Shown here: in pieces, positions 44,700 through 58,400 of the stretch | How the letters are laid out: the number at the start of each line of letters is the position of its first letter | Numbering within the stretch: position 1 is the stretch's first letter | Assembly: GCA_010015655.1 (NCBI GenBank) | Contig: ML976676.1 | Span: 333,754 to 397,753, forward strand | Direction: 5' to 3' | DNA from: Bimuria novae-zelandiae CBS 107.79 | Taxonomy: Eukaryota; Ascomycota; Dothideomycetes; Pleosporales; Didymosphaeriaceae | Length of the DNA stretch: 64,000 nt | Position numbers and translations under genes: made by a program | Notes under the pieces: generated by a model | Database searches by the model: none | What the model saw: the letters and a program-made list of their open reading frames with translations, nothing else | What the model was told of the DNA's origin: nothing

Positions 44700-46260
44700 T
44701 GACTATCTTCTTCTAGTACTACAACCTTTCGTGGGCGCCCCCTTACTTGTTTTATTATTAGCTTCGCCTCCTCCTCGCGGGCGATCTACAACACTTCTAT
44801 TATTATATAGATTAATTAACCTTCTAGTTAAACTCTTTTTCCTTTCTTAGCCTTCTTTCGCTTCTAAAGAAGCTTAGACTAATCTGCGATCTACTTAGCT
44901 TAAATAGCTATTATAGTATTCTATATTTTATAGAGGCGTGTTATCTGCTCTGCGTAGCGTTTTACTAGCGAGAGGACTACAGGATCCTCGCGAAGCAACT
45001 CTATAAATTGCTTATTTAATTTTAGTAGTTCTACTAGCTCTGGAGGAGAGCTCTGTAGTAGAAAGAGATCTAGATTAGTCGCTTATTATAGTGTAGCTAG
45101 GATAGGTAATAGCGGGGGCGACTTGTAAGGCAGGTTACTAAGGACGCGCATAAGTAACGCAGGCTATAAGCTAGTGGCACGCTATCTACTAAGTATGTTT
45201 TTCTTTAATATTACCTTCTCTCGTGCGCAGGATAGCAATTCTATCTACTCTAATTACAGGATGCGCTGTAAGCTAAGTCAGGATATCGCATGCGTCTTAC
45301 AGGAGTGATACTATTTAAACGCTAAAAAGATACTAAGATTAAGAGGTTAGAGTATATGCGAGCAATAAGCAGGCATAATTAAAAAATTAATCTAATTTCC
45401 TATATAGTAGGCGATAAAATCTGCGCGTATATAACTTCTATGTCCATTCGCGATAAGTAAACGCTGGCGCCCCGCAGCCTTATCGCGGGTTAATAGATCA
45501 AATACTCTCTTTAGCCATTCCAGACCCAGGTTATTTAATATCTAGCCATTCTTACTAGTAGCAAAATACCACCCTAGAGGCGATTACTTATTAATCTATC
45601 GTGTGTTAATGTTATTTCCTTTAAAGATTAGGAGGGGAGCCAGCGCTTCGCCTATAGCATTAATATACTTAATATCCGTAACCTATTCTTGCTTCCTAGC
45701 AATTACTTTGTCCTTTTAAGTAGCATTAAGGTACACTAATACCTTCATAATCTGCTCCTCACCAACACCAAATCCTGACTTATCTATGTTCTATATATCC
45801 GAAGGGAGGTACGCATGCTCCTCTATTTTTAAAGCTACTGCGTTAAACTAGCGCTCTACACGCGCGTAGGATGCTCCTTCCTTTTATAAATGCTTAAGAT
45901 GCCTAGTAAATACCCCTTCTATTTTAGGGTTCCTCTTTTAGAAACGTATAATCTATTTATCGTTAATATAGGAGAGTAATTATAAAAGAGGGGCTAGTTA
46001 TAACGCGTGCGTAACGCGTGCGGCCCGTATAAGGAGGGCAAGCTCCTTTAGTATTAAGTAGGTAATTTAGGTTCTAGTAATAGTGTAGTTCTTAATTTAT
46101 TATATAAGAGTCTTTTCTTCCGCGTTTAATAGGATCTAAGTCATTTCGTGGCTTATAGACTACGTTAAGCCGCCGTAATGCCTACGGTGTAAGGTGCGTC
46201 GCGAAACTTTAAAGAAGTCTGTAGCAGAATTTAGAGAAGAAAAATCTTTATTTTAAAAGG
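44700..46260 (-). pseudogene. Pogo-like transposase relic (no. 3)
   Basis: Minus-strand reading from about 46210 shows an HTH region (RRLKVSRRTLHRRHYGG), then the Tc5/CENP-B-type domain with NAEEKTLI-WIKNYTITRT and ITYLILKELALLIRAARV, a block typical of Fot1-type transposases. The DDE core and basic tail follow to about 44700 with many stops. Nonfunctional. Confidence 0.75.
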
Positions 46261-46360
46261 CATATAAAGCCTTCTGTATTTAAATTTCGCGATTTAATTA
46301 TCTTTTTAGTGTTTGGGGAGACATTAGTGGGGATAACGCGTGATGCATGCGCGTCGCGTG

Positions 46361-46409
46361 CTTTTGCTGGGTTAAATCTGGGGTTGGGTCAAATCTGGGG
46401 GGGGGACTC
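46361..46409 (-). repeat. Right TIR of pogo no. 3
   Basis: Inverted partner of 44555-44602, with a G run two bases longer, followed by TA. Confidence 0.85.
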
Positions 46410-47500
46410 TAATAAAAATTATATATTTTAGTCGTCTATAGTGCGAAAAGTTAAGGGAACCATAATTAAGCTTTATAAAAAATTCTATCTTATTATTTAA
46501 GGATACTAAGACTATAGTAAGGAGGCTATTTTAATATAATTTTTAACTATTTAACGCTATAACTAGCGGGTAATCATAGCCCTAGCGCCTATACGTACAT
46601 AACGTGAGATAAATCTTAAACTCTATAATATAACGCAGGTATATTTATAGGAGTAATAAATCTTAAGAGGATAATACTTGCATAACTCCCTACTAAGCTA
46701 GCACCTAGATATCTAGAAGGCACACTGCTCTATGTGATTAAGCTACTATATAGAATCGCGAAAGTAGGAGTCTATTAGTAGATAACGTATTATAGATATT
46801 ACTATGAGAAACTAGACATATTTACGTTAATATACAAACTATGCTTATTAGTAATAAATAGTAACGTAGATAACTTTAGCATTATTAGTGTATAGACTAA
46901 TAATACTTTTATATTTAAAATAGCTACATTCTTAGCGCATGACGAGAAAAGGCTTAAAAAAGTATAGTTTAGACTAAAGCTAAAAACTATACTAATGCTA
47001 GACGCGTAACTAGACTTTAATAGCTATATACTTATAATAGATACTAGTAATATAGATAACTATAAAGTAACTCTAAACCTTAAGTAGAAAAAATAAGAAG
47101 GAAAGATTAAGTTTATAAATATTAATACTTCTAATTACCCGTAATAGTATACTAAATAGCGCGCTTACCGGGCGTACATCGTATTAATATATTAACTAGA
47201 AGTGTTCTTTAACTTGTCTATAGCAGCTTAAGCGTAATAACCTTTAGATAAAGATATTAAGGCGCTTAATAAACGTCTTAAATAGTAACTAGGAAATTTT
47301 AACTATAGACTAGACTACGTGCCCGTTAATTTTATTAACGTTAAGCAAATAGTATTTATAAATACCTCCTTTACTCATAATAAGGACCTTAACTTATAGC
47401 TATACTTTATACTTATGCTTATTAATAAGTCCATAGATGTTAATAAGACCTTTATAATCCGTAATAACGTAATATACTATAGCTTAATAAAGTGTAAGCC

Positions 47501-47752
47501 TGTGACGGCCTGGCGCCTGGCATGCTGGCAGGTCACATGCCCTCGCGTACGAGGCGCAACTACCTTACGCCCTGGTACGGCTGCTCGCATACCCAGCGCA
47601 GTTACCTCATATGGATAGTTATTCCGCTCCGACGAGCGCACAAAAGCGCTACGAGCTTATGTATCTACAGTCTCCTCATCTTAGTGTAGCTGAAATGGAG
47701 CTAATCTACCTTATCTACTCACTTAATGAAGGAGCCCGAGCTCGTCCTTATA
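47501..47752. repeat. Solo LTR in copia G RNase H, TSD AAGC
   Basis: A 252-bp GC-rich insert starting TGTGACGGCC and ending CGTCCTTATA, flanked by AAGCC (47496-47500) and AAGCG (47753-47757). It is homologous to the LTRs of gypsy H, sharing GCGCACAAAAGCGC and CAGTCTCCTCATCTTAGTG. Skipping it joins IKCK to RIVRSVLA in frame. Confidence 0.88.
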
Positions 47753-48530
47753 AAGCGTATTGTACGGAGCGTACTAGCTTTTAAGATCTATAGCATAATT
47801 AATAGGGTTTAATATAGATATTACTATTACTAATACCCTATATATAATTGTAGAGCGCCTTAGTCTGCCTGTAGTTTCCTTAGTTATTTATATACTTATA
47901 CTCACTATACGAGTATCTTATAAAGCTTAGGATAACTAAGGAAAAGCGCCTTATAATTAATATTATAGTACTACACTAGTTATATAAACGTCATAAGATT
48001 ATAGAGATATAATAAATTAATAGTAAAGATATTACTAAACTACGTATTAGAATAATATATTAATAGTAATAAGGTAACAGTCTACGTTAAGTGCTAGGAA
48101 TAGAGACCTACGATTTTTACCTAGCGTATTTAAGTTTAGATATATAATCCTTTATATATATAATTAATATTAAGAAAAAAAAAGACTTCTAGTATTAAAT
48201 TAATAATTTTAAAGGTCTTAGGCGTGTTATAAGGAATGCGTGAGTAGAAGAGCGAGTATTCTATTAATAGTTATTAAGGCCACTATCGTATTACAAAACA
48301 CTATATGCGTGGAGTGAGTCCTATATGGGACTAGCTTCTATATCCCGCAATGTACTTCGCTGCTTAGTAGATAGTGTAAGGGGCTGGGTGCTCAAGGAGC
48401 CAAAGTTGCTCGAAGAATACTTATAAATTTAATAAAGAGTCCAAAGTTAAGCTTTAGGCATTAAACTTATATATCTAGGATTTGCATAACTAAGGGTTAA
48501 GGATTTAAGGTAATAACTAAGCGTAACCTA

Positions 48531-50050
48531 TTATATACCTCCCTTCCCTTTATTAAGGGTAAAGAAGAATCTTTATATCTTATTTTATTTATATAGCTTT
48601 ACGATTATTTTATTATCTACTTATAATCCTCTTACTATTATAAACCACTTACTAGTTCTATTCTCGCGTGTCTAATTTTATATCCTTACTATAAGTAGTT
48701 ATTATAGTAGTGTGTTCGCGCTAGTACATTTACTAATTATTATATATATAAAATTACTTCTTGCTTAGCTTCTAAACCTTACTCTTTTAAGCTCTTTTTT
48801 TTTAGCTTAACTTTATGCGCTGCAACGTCTTACTTTTAATTTAGTCTTTTCTAACTTTGCGACCTAATTCCCTTTATTATTCTAATAACATAGCTAGTCT
48901 TTTGCGTAATAGCTACGTAATAAGAACGCCTAAGCATTAAAGGCGTGCTACTAACTCTAATAATAAAATAGAGAAAGACCTGTCCCTATCGCGATTACTT
49001 AGCTACTAACTTAAGAAAACTAAGCTTTTTTAAAATAAAGCTACTATTTTTAACGCTAGCGTAATTCTTCTTAGCTAGCTTATTAAGAAGTTTAGTCCTT
49101 TTAAAGCTCGTAAAGCAAGTTCTACTCTTTTATATACTTTTTTTACTTTTTCTTAACTTCTAACTTACTTCCTTACTTTTCTAACCTCCTTTCTAGTTCT
49201 TTATTAGCCTGGGTGTGCGCACTTGTTAACTTAACAAGCTTGGCTCCTAGGGTCTAATCTCGCTACGCGCGATAATTAAGCGCTAGTGTATTAAAACCTT
49301 ACTAGCTACACTAGACAAGTATGCTTTAGTCTAACTCGTTTTAGATAACTTTAGGGTATGCTTTACTAACTTTTTCCCCTACCTAGATTTAGCCTGCCCT
49401 TAATAAAGTTAGCCACGAAAAGTTTACTAATATTATAATTATTAGTACAGGCTACCTTCTAAATAAGATTTTAAAAAGTAGCTAGGAATAGAAAACCTTT
49501 TTTACTAACCTTAACGCGTTTTATTCTGCTTACAAGGTTACTATTATTAATTACTATACCTCTTTTAAGAGTAAAACTACTACTACTTTAGGCCCTATTA
49601 CTTTTTCTTTTAAGGCTATTTAGCTCTTAGAGTGCATTACTATTATAGTTAAGAAGACTTCTAACGTTTTTTTAAATTTATACTACTAACTTTAAAGTAT
49701 TTTATTAAGAGTGCAAGAACTCTTTTATAAGTTCTTTTTAAATAATAAAGCTATCCTTTAAGACTAATATTATGTAGCTCTTTAGCAAGTTCGTGGTGGT
49801 GGATAAGGGTATTATAATAAATAGTCTTTAAATAATAAATAATGTCCTCGCAGGAGCTAATATGCTTACTTAAGCCTACTAGGGCTTATGCTAGCGGCTT
49901 TAGGCTATTATAATTAAGGAGTGCCTAAGTAAGGAGGATAATAGCTTTCTTAACCCTATTAGTGTATTAGAGGGCGGAGAAGTAGACCTAAACGTTATTA
50001 AGAAGGGTTTTAGTATTTTTTTAATAATTAAAAATATTTCTTTTGCCTAG
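48531..50050. repeat. Unclassified RIP-mutated repeat
   Basis: AT-rich with long serine/leucine-rich broken frames on the plus strand and a less mutated patch at about 49780-49990. It could be gag or LINE ORF1 material, but no diagnostic motif is visible. No terminal repeats were found. Confidence 0.45.
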
Positions 50051-52253
50051 TTCTTCTCTCCTTTTTACTTTAGTTTACTTTTAAGGCTTACTTCTTTCGT
50101 AAGGGTTATCCCTTACTACTATAAGAATTATTTAGTCCCTTTATTATCCTTAGTAGTTCTAAGAGTTTTTTAAGTTACTTATTTAATAGAGTTACGTATA
50201 GCGTAACGTTAGCTAGAAAGTAGGCTATCGTAATTACTTTAGCTTATAAGAATAGATGTATATTAGTATCTAATATAGAGTAAGCTATTTATATAATAGT
50301 CTAATTAAAGCGTTTAGTTATACTATTAAGCTCGTGTATATATAATAAAATAGTATAGTATTTAGTACTATTCTCTTAAAAGTAGTTTTAGAGAGTAGAC
50401 GATATATATTTACTACTATTATTAGATTTACGGTAATAGATAGTTATATTAAATTACTTATATAAGTATTACATAAAATCTATAATTATTTATACTATAT
50501 TAGCTTTCTTTTTTAAGAAGCGGATCTAGCTATAGTAGGTATAGTTATTAATAAACGAGATATAATAACGTGTGTCTCTAAGGCTCTACTATAAGAACTT
50601 ACGTAAGAGCTTAGTATAGATAATTTCTAAAGGCTTCGTAGGTTATACGCAAGCCGCCGTATTATAGACTAGTTAGTAGTACTTTAATTTTAAGAAGATA
50701 TACGTCTTATACTAAAGGCCTTCTAGTATAATAGGTATAATATTACTATTATAGTATAAGCAGGCTAGGTTACGTATTAGACGATGTCTAATAGTATAAT
50801 AAAACTTATTATAAAATATAAAATAAGCTATTAGTTTAGTAGTAGGTAGCGTATTAACGTTTATCTTATTAAAGTCCTTAGTAGGGATAATCTACTAAAA
50901 AACGCTTTCTAATAGAATCGCTAGTAGTAATTTAAGCGTAGTTAGCCCCGCTATAGATATAATAGGCGGCGGGTTAGTTTAGATCTATATTATACTATTA
51001 ATATAACGGGCCTATAGGACCTACTTACTTTTATAGGTTAAGTATAGGTTATTTCTAATAGTATTTATCTTATAATAGTTATAGATATACGCCTATAAAA
51101 ATAAGCAGGTCTAGTAAAGTTTACTAGAGTAGAGTGCGTTTATTAGTTCTATAATCTTTATAGAGCCGTTAGGTAGTTAATAATATAGATAGACCGTTTT
51201 AATACCATAAATAGGCAGCTTAAGTCCGCTAGCGATCGTAATTATTCTACGCCTTAGTAAGAGTAGTAAGAAATTATTAATATAGCTAAATATATATCCT
51301 AAAGCACTAGTATTAAATAGTTAAGAAATAGAAACGTTAAAGGGTTAATAGATAGAAATAGTATAAGTACTTATATTATTATTAGCGTAAACGCGTTTAT
51401 TATTAGTATTTACTAATATGCTTAATAGCTTTAGTAAAGGGGGAGGTATAATTAAGTTAATAACTAAGTAGGTAGTAAAAGTATATACTTTATTACTACC
51501 GTCTTCTAAGTTACTAGTAGATTTAATAGCCTTAACTAAATTACCTTTCTATTATTTACTACTATAGATACTACTAATAGGACCGCTAGATATCTTACCT
51601 TTTAGTAATGTAATCGTCTTCTACTATTACTCCTTATACTTATAGAGCTTCTTATAGTTAGTATATATATAGCTAATAAACGTAAACTCATATTTCTAGT
51701 ACTAAGTATACTTATTAGTAGTAGTAGTAGAAGGTTTAGTTAGAAAGGACTTTCCGCTATATACTAAGTAGATAATAGTTTACCGCGCTATATACGCTAT
51801 AGATAAATTAATAGTATCTAAACTATATTTTTTACTAATATCTAGTATCTTACGTTTAATCTCTTAAAACGTAGTAAGTTAGTAGATAAATAGATTATTA
51901 ATTATATTATCTATCATATCTAATAGGGTAGCTAGAAAGAAGGAGCCTGTTGATAGGGCTCTCACAGCTAGCTGTACATGGGGTGAGCATAGTACGGCAA
52001 GGTAGGAGGTTTGTACGGTGTGCACAGCGTACGGAGTAATAGGGAGGGCAACTAGTTCGTGTAATTGCTCTATCTCTCTATTGTACGAACGAAGGTGGCG
52101 ATATTTCAGGAGGCGAGCTACGCACGGACATTACATAAGACAACCACGTGATCACGTGTTGGGCCTTGTAGAATAATCTTCGCCGTATCACCCCTGCGTA
52201 CGGACAGAGCCCTTAATATTATTATTATTAAATATAGCCCTTATAGTGACTAC
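50051..52253 (-). mobile_element. Ty1/copia element K fragment (gag-integrase, minus strand)
   Basis: Reading leftward from about 51940, gag-like sequence is followed by an integrase core: GGLRITYEAF-RNYL region at about 50650, and at 50300-50200 a relic of the fungal copia block that follows the catalytic Glu (NGVAERFNRTLIEMAR type). Reverse transcriptase is absent, so the element is truncated at about 50050. Heavy RIP. A solo LTR (51948-52206) and gypsy H (52254) are inserted near its start. Confidence 0.6.
51948..52206. repeat. Solo LTR, TSD GAGCC
   Basis: A 259-bp unmutated insert from TGTTGATAGGGC to CGTACGGACA, flanked by GAGCC at 51943-51947 and 52207-52211. It contains CCACGTGATCACGTG, overlapping E-box palindromes. 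No internal retroelement sequence. Confidence 0.88.
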
Positions 52254-52485
52254 TATGACGGTCCAACAGATTGTAGGTCACATGACCTAGTGCGAGGTGC
52301 GGCTACCTCGCGTTGAGGTGCAACTACCTTGGATGGGATCCGGAAGGTTATTCCGCGCCGAACGGCAGCGCACAAAAGCGCAGTAGCCCTAGGTACCTAT
52401 AGTCTCCTTATCTTAGTATAGCTAAAATAGAGCTAACTTACCTTATCTACTTCTTTTAATATAGGAGACTAAGCTTATCCTTATA
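52254..52485 (+). repeat. 5' LTR of gypsy H
   Basis: 232 bp. The start TATGACGGTC was probably TGTGACGGTC, as in the related solo LTR at 47501. The outer part is nearly clean and the last 90 bp next to the interior are RIP-shifted. Confidence 0.9.
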
Positions 52486-52499
52486 TTATACTAAGATTA

Positions 52500-55400
52500 C
52501 TTTACTTAGCTAGAGGACGGCGATATAATATTAAATTAACTACTTAATCTACCTACGTATACGACTTAACGATAACTACCCTAAAGGATCTATTATATAA
52601 CTATACTAAGTATTAGTTTATTATAGGGTATAATCGCCTACACTCTCTACTTGTAAAACTAAAGAGATTTAGATACTACTAAGTAATATACCGCTTAAAG
52701 GGAGTTAAAGAATAGATAGTTTAAATATAATACGCTATAGTAGCTAAAAGAACTAATATACCTACTACCTCTATTAGATAAATAAGTCTAATAGGTAATT
52801 ATACTAGTAATAGTACTAAGGTACCTATTTATAGTATTAGTACTAGAAAAGGAGATACTAGGTAACGTATACGACCTATCTAAGCCCTTTACCTATTAAG
52901 AATATAAGATTTAGAGCTATAGCTTTATTATAGAGGAGAACTATAACTAAGATACCTTTCTAAAGCTAGCGTAAATCTAGTAAGGTATAGATAAGGACCT
53001 CTTATTACCCCCCTAGTTACCTACCTTTACTAGTAATAACTAAATTAAGAGTATACCTAAAGCTATTATAAAGCACTTTAAGAAGGATCTAGTAGTAATT
53101 ACTATAGAGTTAGTAGGCTAAATATTACTATATAATATAGAGTAATAATAGCTATATATATACTACTAGATTGCTGCTAACGCCTTAGCTAAAGGTAAGG
53201 AACTATATAGAGCCCTTACCTAAGTATAGTAGAATATAGATAAGGTAGAAGCCTAACTCGCTAAATAGGCTATAATGGACTCTAACTACTATACGCCTAC
53301 GCTAATAACTCGATCTTATACTACTTACTTCTTAATCCTATCCTAGATACCTTAGGAAGGGTCTAGCTATATAGATAGTTCCTTCCTCCCTTACGCCTTA
53401 CCTTTTATACCTACTACTCTATTAGTTATACGCGACCTAATAGCTAGCTATAGCTAAAATTACTCTACCCGCTTTCTAGATTTACTACTACTAAAGGATA
53501 GTAAGGACGTTACTTTTAACTAATAGAGAGATAGATTAGAAGATAAGATTAGGGCTAACTATAACTAGTACTAAGGAGAGAATAAGTAGGCTATATAGAG
53601 TAATATTACCTCCTATATATATATATAAACTAAGAACGGTACTAACTAGTATATCTTTATACTTATTTATACCTTAAAGAAAGATAATAAGGCTATTAAC
53701 TATTAATACCTACTAGATTAACTATGAAAGACCTATAGTAATCTATATAAGGAGCTTAACGCTTAGTATAATTTCTAGAAACTCTACCTTAAGGACCTTA
53801 CTAACTTTACTATATTTTAAGGTAAGTTCTCCTATCTCGCTTAAGAACACTACCTCCTAGTAGAGTAATAGGTTAAAGAGTTTTATAAAAAGCTTCTAGA
53901 CGCTCTTTATACTTAGATAAGTATCTATCACTATTAGTATAGTAAGTAATATAATAACTATATTAATCTAGCTTAGGACTTTACCGAAGAGCTTACTATA
54001 AGCGCCTAGTATAGTAGTAGACGTAACTAGCTAAATTAGCTAGGTATTTAGTAAGCTCCTTCCTTACTCTAATTAATCTAGCTACCTATAAATACCTAAT
54101 TAGCTCCTCCTACCTCTCTTAATAAATAGTCTAATTATTATTATTATTATAAGCCTAGCTACGTTGCTTACGAGTGCCTATATAACTTAATTAACTGAAA
54201 GGTAGTTAAAGATTATAGCTATATATCGGATAATAGTAACAAGCTAGAGACCTACTCTAACGAAACGTTAGGAAACGCCTCTCTCTAGGGGAAGTCTCCT
54301 CCCTAGAGAAGCCTATAGGAGCTACTAGTATACGAGACCTCCTATTTAGCGGAAGCGCCTTTACTAAGTCTTACTATATCTTAATTAATAGATTAGCTAT
54401 TAAGCTAAACGCCCTTATTAATACTAGTATAGGTAATTATATCCTAGTCTCCCTTAAGTACCTCTATACTTTTAAGAAGGGGCTTAAAGTACCTATCTAG
54501 GGTATAGAAGCTATCCCCTTAGCTAGCTATAATAATTAACTAAATAGATAAGTAAATAAGTACTTTAAGGCTAATCTAGTACTAAATAGCTATTACCTCT
54601 CTACTTACTTTATCTTCTATAATATAGGCCGCTATAATCTTATTATTAGTCGTAAGCTCCTTGAAGAGGCTAATATCTAGATTAACTATAGAGAGTAGAG
54701 GCTTAAGTAGCCTAATATTATATTAATTAATTATAGATAAGATATTATTATCTCTATATAAGGTAATGCTATAAAAGTTAATTCTAAGTGTTAGGTAGAT
54801 ACTAATTAATATAATAAACTTATAGACGTAGCTATTATATAGTATACCTATTACTTATTATAGTAATCCCCTTAGCGTCGCATCTACTAGAAGAACCTAG
54901 TAAAAATAGAGGAGTAGCTCTACTACTAAGCGCCGTAGGTATAAGAATAGTAACCTACTTAATAGAAACCTATCTCCTATAGGAAGCTTATTAAGGTAGG
55001 CCTTAAGATTAATACTATAGGAGCTACTATATTTATAATATATACGCTAAAGTAAGAGACCGTACTAGACTATATTAGTATCTATAAGGTAGAAAAGCTA
55101 ATCTAAGATTATAAGGAGGATCTAGGCTAGATAGATCTACTAGACCTAGAAGAAGAACTCCACTAGCTTCTTACGGAGAAGCTACCTTTCCTAGGCTATA
55201 TAGGCATAATTCTAGCTTACTTCTTAAAGAAGGACTCTAACGTCCTGCCTCCGCACTATAATAGTATTAACTATAATATTAAGCTAACTACTAAGAATAC
55301 GCTAACCTCTAGTTTACTATATAGTATATCTCTAGAATAGCTATAGCTAGTTAAAGACTATCTAGATAACTATCTTTAACGTAGCTTTATTATATATAGT

Positions 55401-58380
55401 AATACCCTATACGCTTCGCTAGTACTATTTACTAAAAAACCTAAAGGGGGGTAGCGCTTTTATATTAACTACCATAAGCTTAATACTATTATAAAAAAGA
55501 ATACCTACCTTATCCTACTAATCTAAGAGACTCTCGTATAACTTACCTAGGCTAAAGTATTTACTAAGCTAGACGTAAGATAAGCTTTCTACTATATCTA
55601 GCTAGATAAGGAGACTAAAGACCTAACTACCTTTTATATATACTATAGTAACTATAAGTACTACGTACTATCCTTTAGTCTCTATAATAGTCCTACGACC
55701 TTCTAGCGCTATATTAACTAGATTTTATACGGCCTATTTAATAACTTCAATATAGCCTACTTAGATAATATCCTTATCTACTTCGAGGACCTATTATAAT
55801 ATAAGGAGTATATTACTTAAGTACTAAAATAACTCTAAGTCGTAGGTCTCTAAGTTAATATGAAAAAGAGCGAGTTTATAGTAATAAAAGTAAAGTTCCT
55901 TAGCCTTATTATTAGTATATAAGGTATATAGAAGGACCTAGAGAAGGTTACTATAATATAAGACTAGTCTATACCTATGTTAGTTAAAAGTGTATAGTCC
56001 TTCCTAGGCTTCTATAACTTCTACTAGACCTTTCTTAAAGACTATAAACGTATTATTAGGCCGCTTACTAAGCTACTTAAGAAGGGCGCCTAGTACGCCT
56101 TTAGTAAACGAGAGCTTATAGCCTTCTAGTAAGCTAAAGACCTTATACTATTAGATAACATCCTCGCTTACTACTCGCCCTACCGCGTAACGCATATAGA
56201 GACGGATACTAGTAACGGAGTTATAGCTAGCGTACTCTCTTAGTTATAGGACGACGGTCTTTAGTAACCTATCCCCTTCTACTTTAAGATAATAAGTAGC
56301 CCCTAGTTAAACTATAATATTTATAATAAGGAGATACTCGCTATTATCTATAGGCTTAAAGAGTGGCGCTCCTAGCTTATTAGCCTATAGATAAATAAGC
56401 TATTTAGTACTATTACTAACTATTAAGTACGTAAGTACTTCTTAACTAAGTAAGAGCTAACGCTATAATAGATATACTAGGCTATAATAGTAGCTAACTT
56501 CTACCTAAAGTTTACCTACTAACTTAGTATTACTAATATAGTAGCTAATACACTATCGCGTAAGTAAAAGGAACTATAGACCTAAAAGGATAAAGATAAG
56601 GCTACTTATATAAGAGTTATCTTATAGGCTAAGTAGATAGATATTAATATAATTTAGGTAGTTTAAAACTAGCTTACTAACCTCGCTACTTAATGACCGT
56701 AGCGTTAGGAGCTTAAAATCGCTATATTAAATACCTTTATAGCCTCTCCCTCTCTAAAGGACCCCTATATACTTATTAACTAATTAATTAAAGTAAAATA
56801 AAACTATTATAGCCTAAAAAAATATAAGATATAGCTATAACTAATAATTAAGGACTATAGAAGCTAAACGATTAAGGCCTACTCCTATACTAGAACTAAC
56901 TAGTTATTTTAGTAGTTTACTACCTATATACTTACTTTATCTAAGCTATCTATACTACGTAGATTATAGCTTACTTCGGAAAAAAGAAGACTACTAAGCT
57001 ACTTAGAGATTAGTACTACTAGCTAAATATAAGTAAAGATATTAATACGTATATCGCCGCCTATAAGGCTTACTAATAGAGTTATATACCTTACGATCGC
57101 ACCTTAGGACTACTTAAGTTATTACTAATACTAAAGCGAGTATAGTAGGATATCTCTATAGACTTTAAGTTATTCCCGCCTAATAAAAAGGGGTATAATA
57201 ATATCTTCGTTATAGTTAATTATTTAAGTAATTAATATTTCTTACTACCTTACTATAAAATAATAATAATAGAATAAGTAGTAGATATATACTACCCCTA
57301 TATCTAGCGTATATACGACCCGCCTAGGTTAATTATTTCTAATTAAGGCCCTTAGTTTATCTCTATATTTATAAATAAGCTTTATTAACTTATAGGTATT
57401 AAGTAAAAGCTCTTAACAGCTTATTATACTCTAATAAATAGTAATATAGAAATAGTAAACTAATACCTTAACTAGCGACTCTATCCTTTCGTTAATTATT
57501 ACTAGAATAACTAGTCTAACCTACTATCTTATATAGACTAGGCCTAAGCTATACTATCTTATAAGGCTATAAGTTTGTTATCCTATAAAATTAAATTTAG
57601 GTATTAGCCTATTTATTATTAGATCTAGAAAATATATTTAAAAACCTCTCCTACTATCTATAAATAGATCTCTTAAGAGGAGGCTTAAGACTATACTAAA
57701 ATCTAATATAATACTATAAAAGCTACTATAGAGATAGTCTAGAGAGATATTACCTAAGCCTAAAAGTACTAAGTCTAGTAAATAAATAAGAAGTAGCGTA
57801 AGCTAGATTTTATAGTAGGAGATTAGGTCTACGTTACCCTAAAAGGCTTTACTATAGGCTATCCTAGTTAAAAGCTTAACTAGTAGATATATAGACCTAT
57901 CCTATTATTGTTATAAAGGGTTACTCCTATTAACTAAAGCTTCTACTATATATATATATACATAACGTCTTCTATATAAACCGCCTATAAAAAGCTATCT
58001 TAAACTCTCTACTAGGCTAAACTAAACCTAAGGAGAAACTAATTAAGGTTAATAGTAACCCTAAGTAGTAAGTATAAGAGATCCTTAATAGCTATATATA
58101 CTATAAACGCTAATTATATAAAGCTTTCTAAACTTCTTATAATGCTAACCTAACTTAGTATAATACCTAAGGTTTTATAGGAGTACTATATAAGGTAAAG
58201 AAGTATTATAATACCTACTTAGATAAAGCTAGACTACTATTATAACTAGGCGCCTAGTTATAAGTATACAAGACTAGTAAGCATCTAAAGATAATAAAGG
58301 AGGATAATAAAGCTAAGAATAAGTAAATATAAGGTAGGATATAAAAAAGGAAGTAACTATAATAGACTTAAGGGACTAAG
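52500..58380 (+). pseudogene. gag-pol relic of gypsy H
   Basis: Gag occupies about 52500-54300. Reverse transcriptase at about 55150-55960 is readable as VLFTKKPKGG-RFYINYHKLN, then LDVR-AFYYI, SFSLYNSPTTFQRYIN, and the catalytic box as YLDNILIYFED (55767-55800; YLDD in the family). RNase H follows at about 56180-56700. Integrase at about 57100-57500 has RTLGLLKLLPILKRV--DISIDFKLFPP, then GYNNIFVIVNYLSN and PPRLIISN-GPQFIS (catalytic Asp segments) and SNIEIVNQYLN-RLYPFVNYY, the position of the catalytic Glu. Stops are frequent. Confidence 0.85.
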
Positions 58381-58400
58381 CCTACCTTAAAGGGGGGTAA

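Larger units (their letters stand above)
44555..46409 (-). mobile_element. Pogo/Fot1-type transposon no. 3 nested in copia G
   Basis: A 1855-bp element with TIRs starting GAGTC(T/C)CCCCCCC and containing CAGATTTGACCCAACCCC, flanked by TA at 44553-44554 and 46410-46411. The AGTC...CCCCCCC start is like Fot1 family ends. The transposase is on the minus strand. RIP is moderate, with the TIRs spared. Confidence 0.9.
43994..48530 (+). mobile_element. Ty1/copia element G, RIP-mutated, split by a pogo element and a solo LTR
   Basis: A plus-strand copia-like relic. Early pol (protease/integrase zinc region) is at 43994-44554. It resumes after the pogo element at 46410 with reverse transcriptase, and RNase H is near 47330-48060 (YVPVNFINVKQIVF, NTSFTHNKDL, then IKCK-RIVRSVLA joined across the solo LTR). 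A possible 3' LTR starts TGTTATAAGGAATGCG at about 48226, GC-normal to about 48410. Its right end was not resolved. The 5' LTR is missing because gypsy D abuts it. Confidence 0.65.

Noticed and set aside
44626..44850. 74-codon plus ORF
   Set aside because: Antisense to the C-terminal end of the pogo no. 3 transposase.
44543..46425. 12-bp direct repeat AAAAATTATATA beside both ends of pogo no. 3, as a longer target duplication
   Set aside because: The right copy is offset from the element end and the sequence is very AT-rich; the TA duplication explains the site better.
47415..47618. 67-codon plus ORF
   Set aside because: Crosses from mutated copia RNase H into a solo LTR; chimeric by chance.
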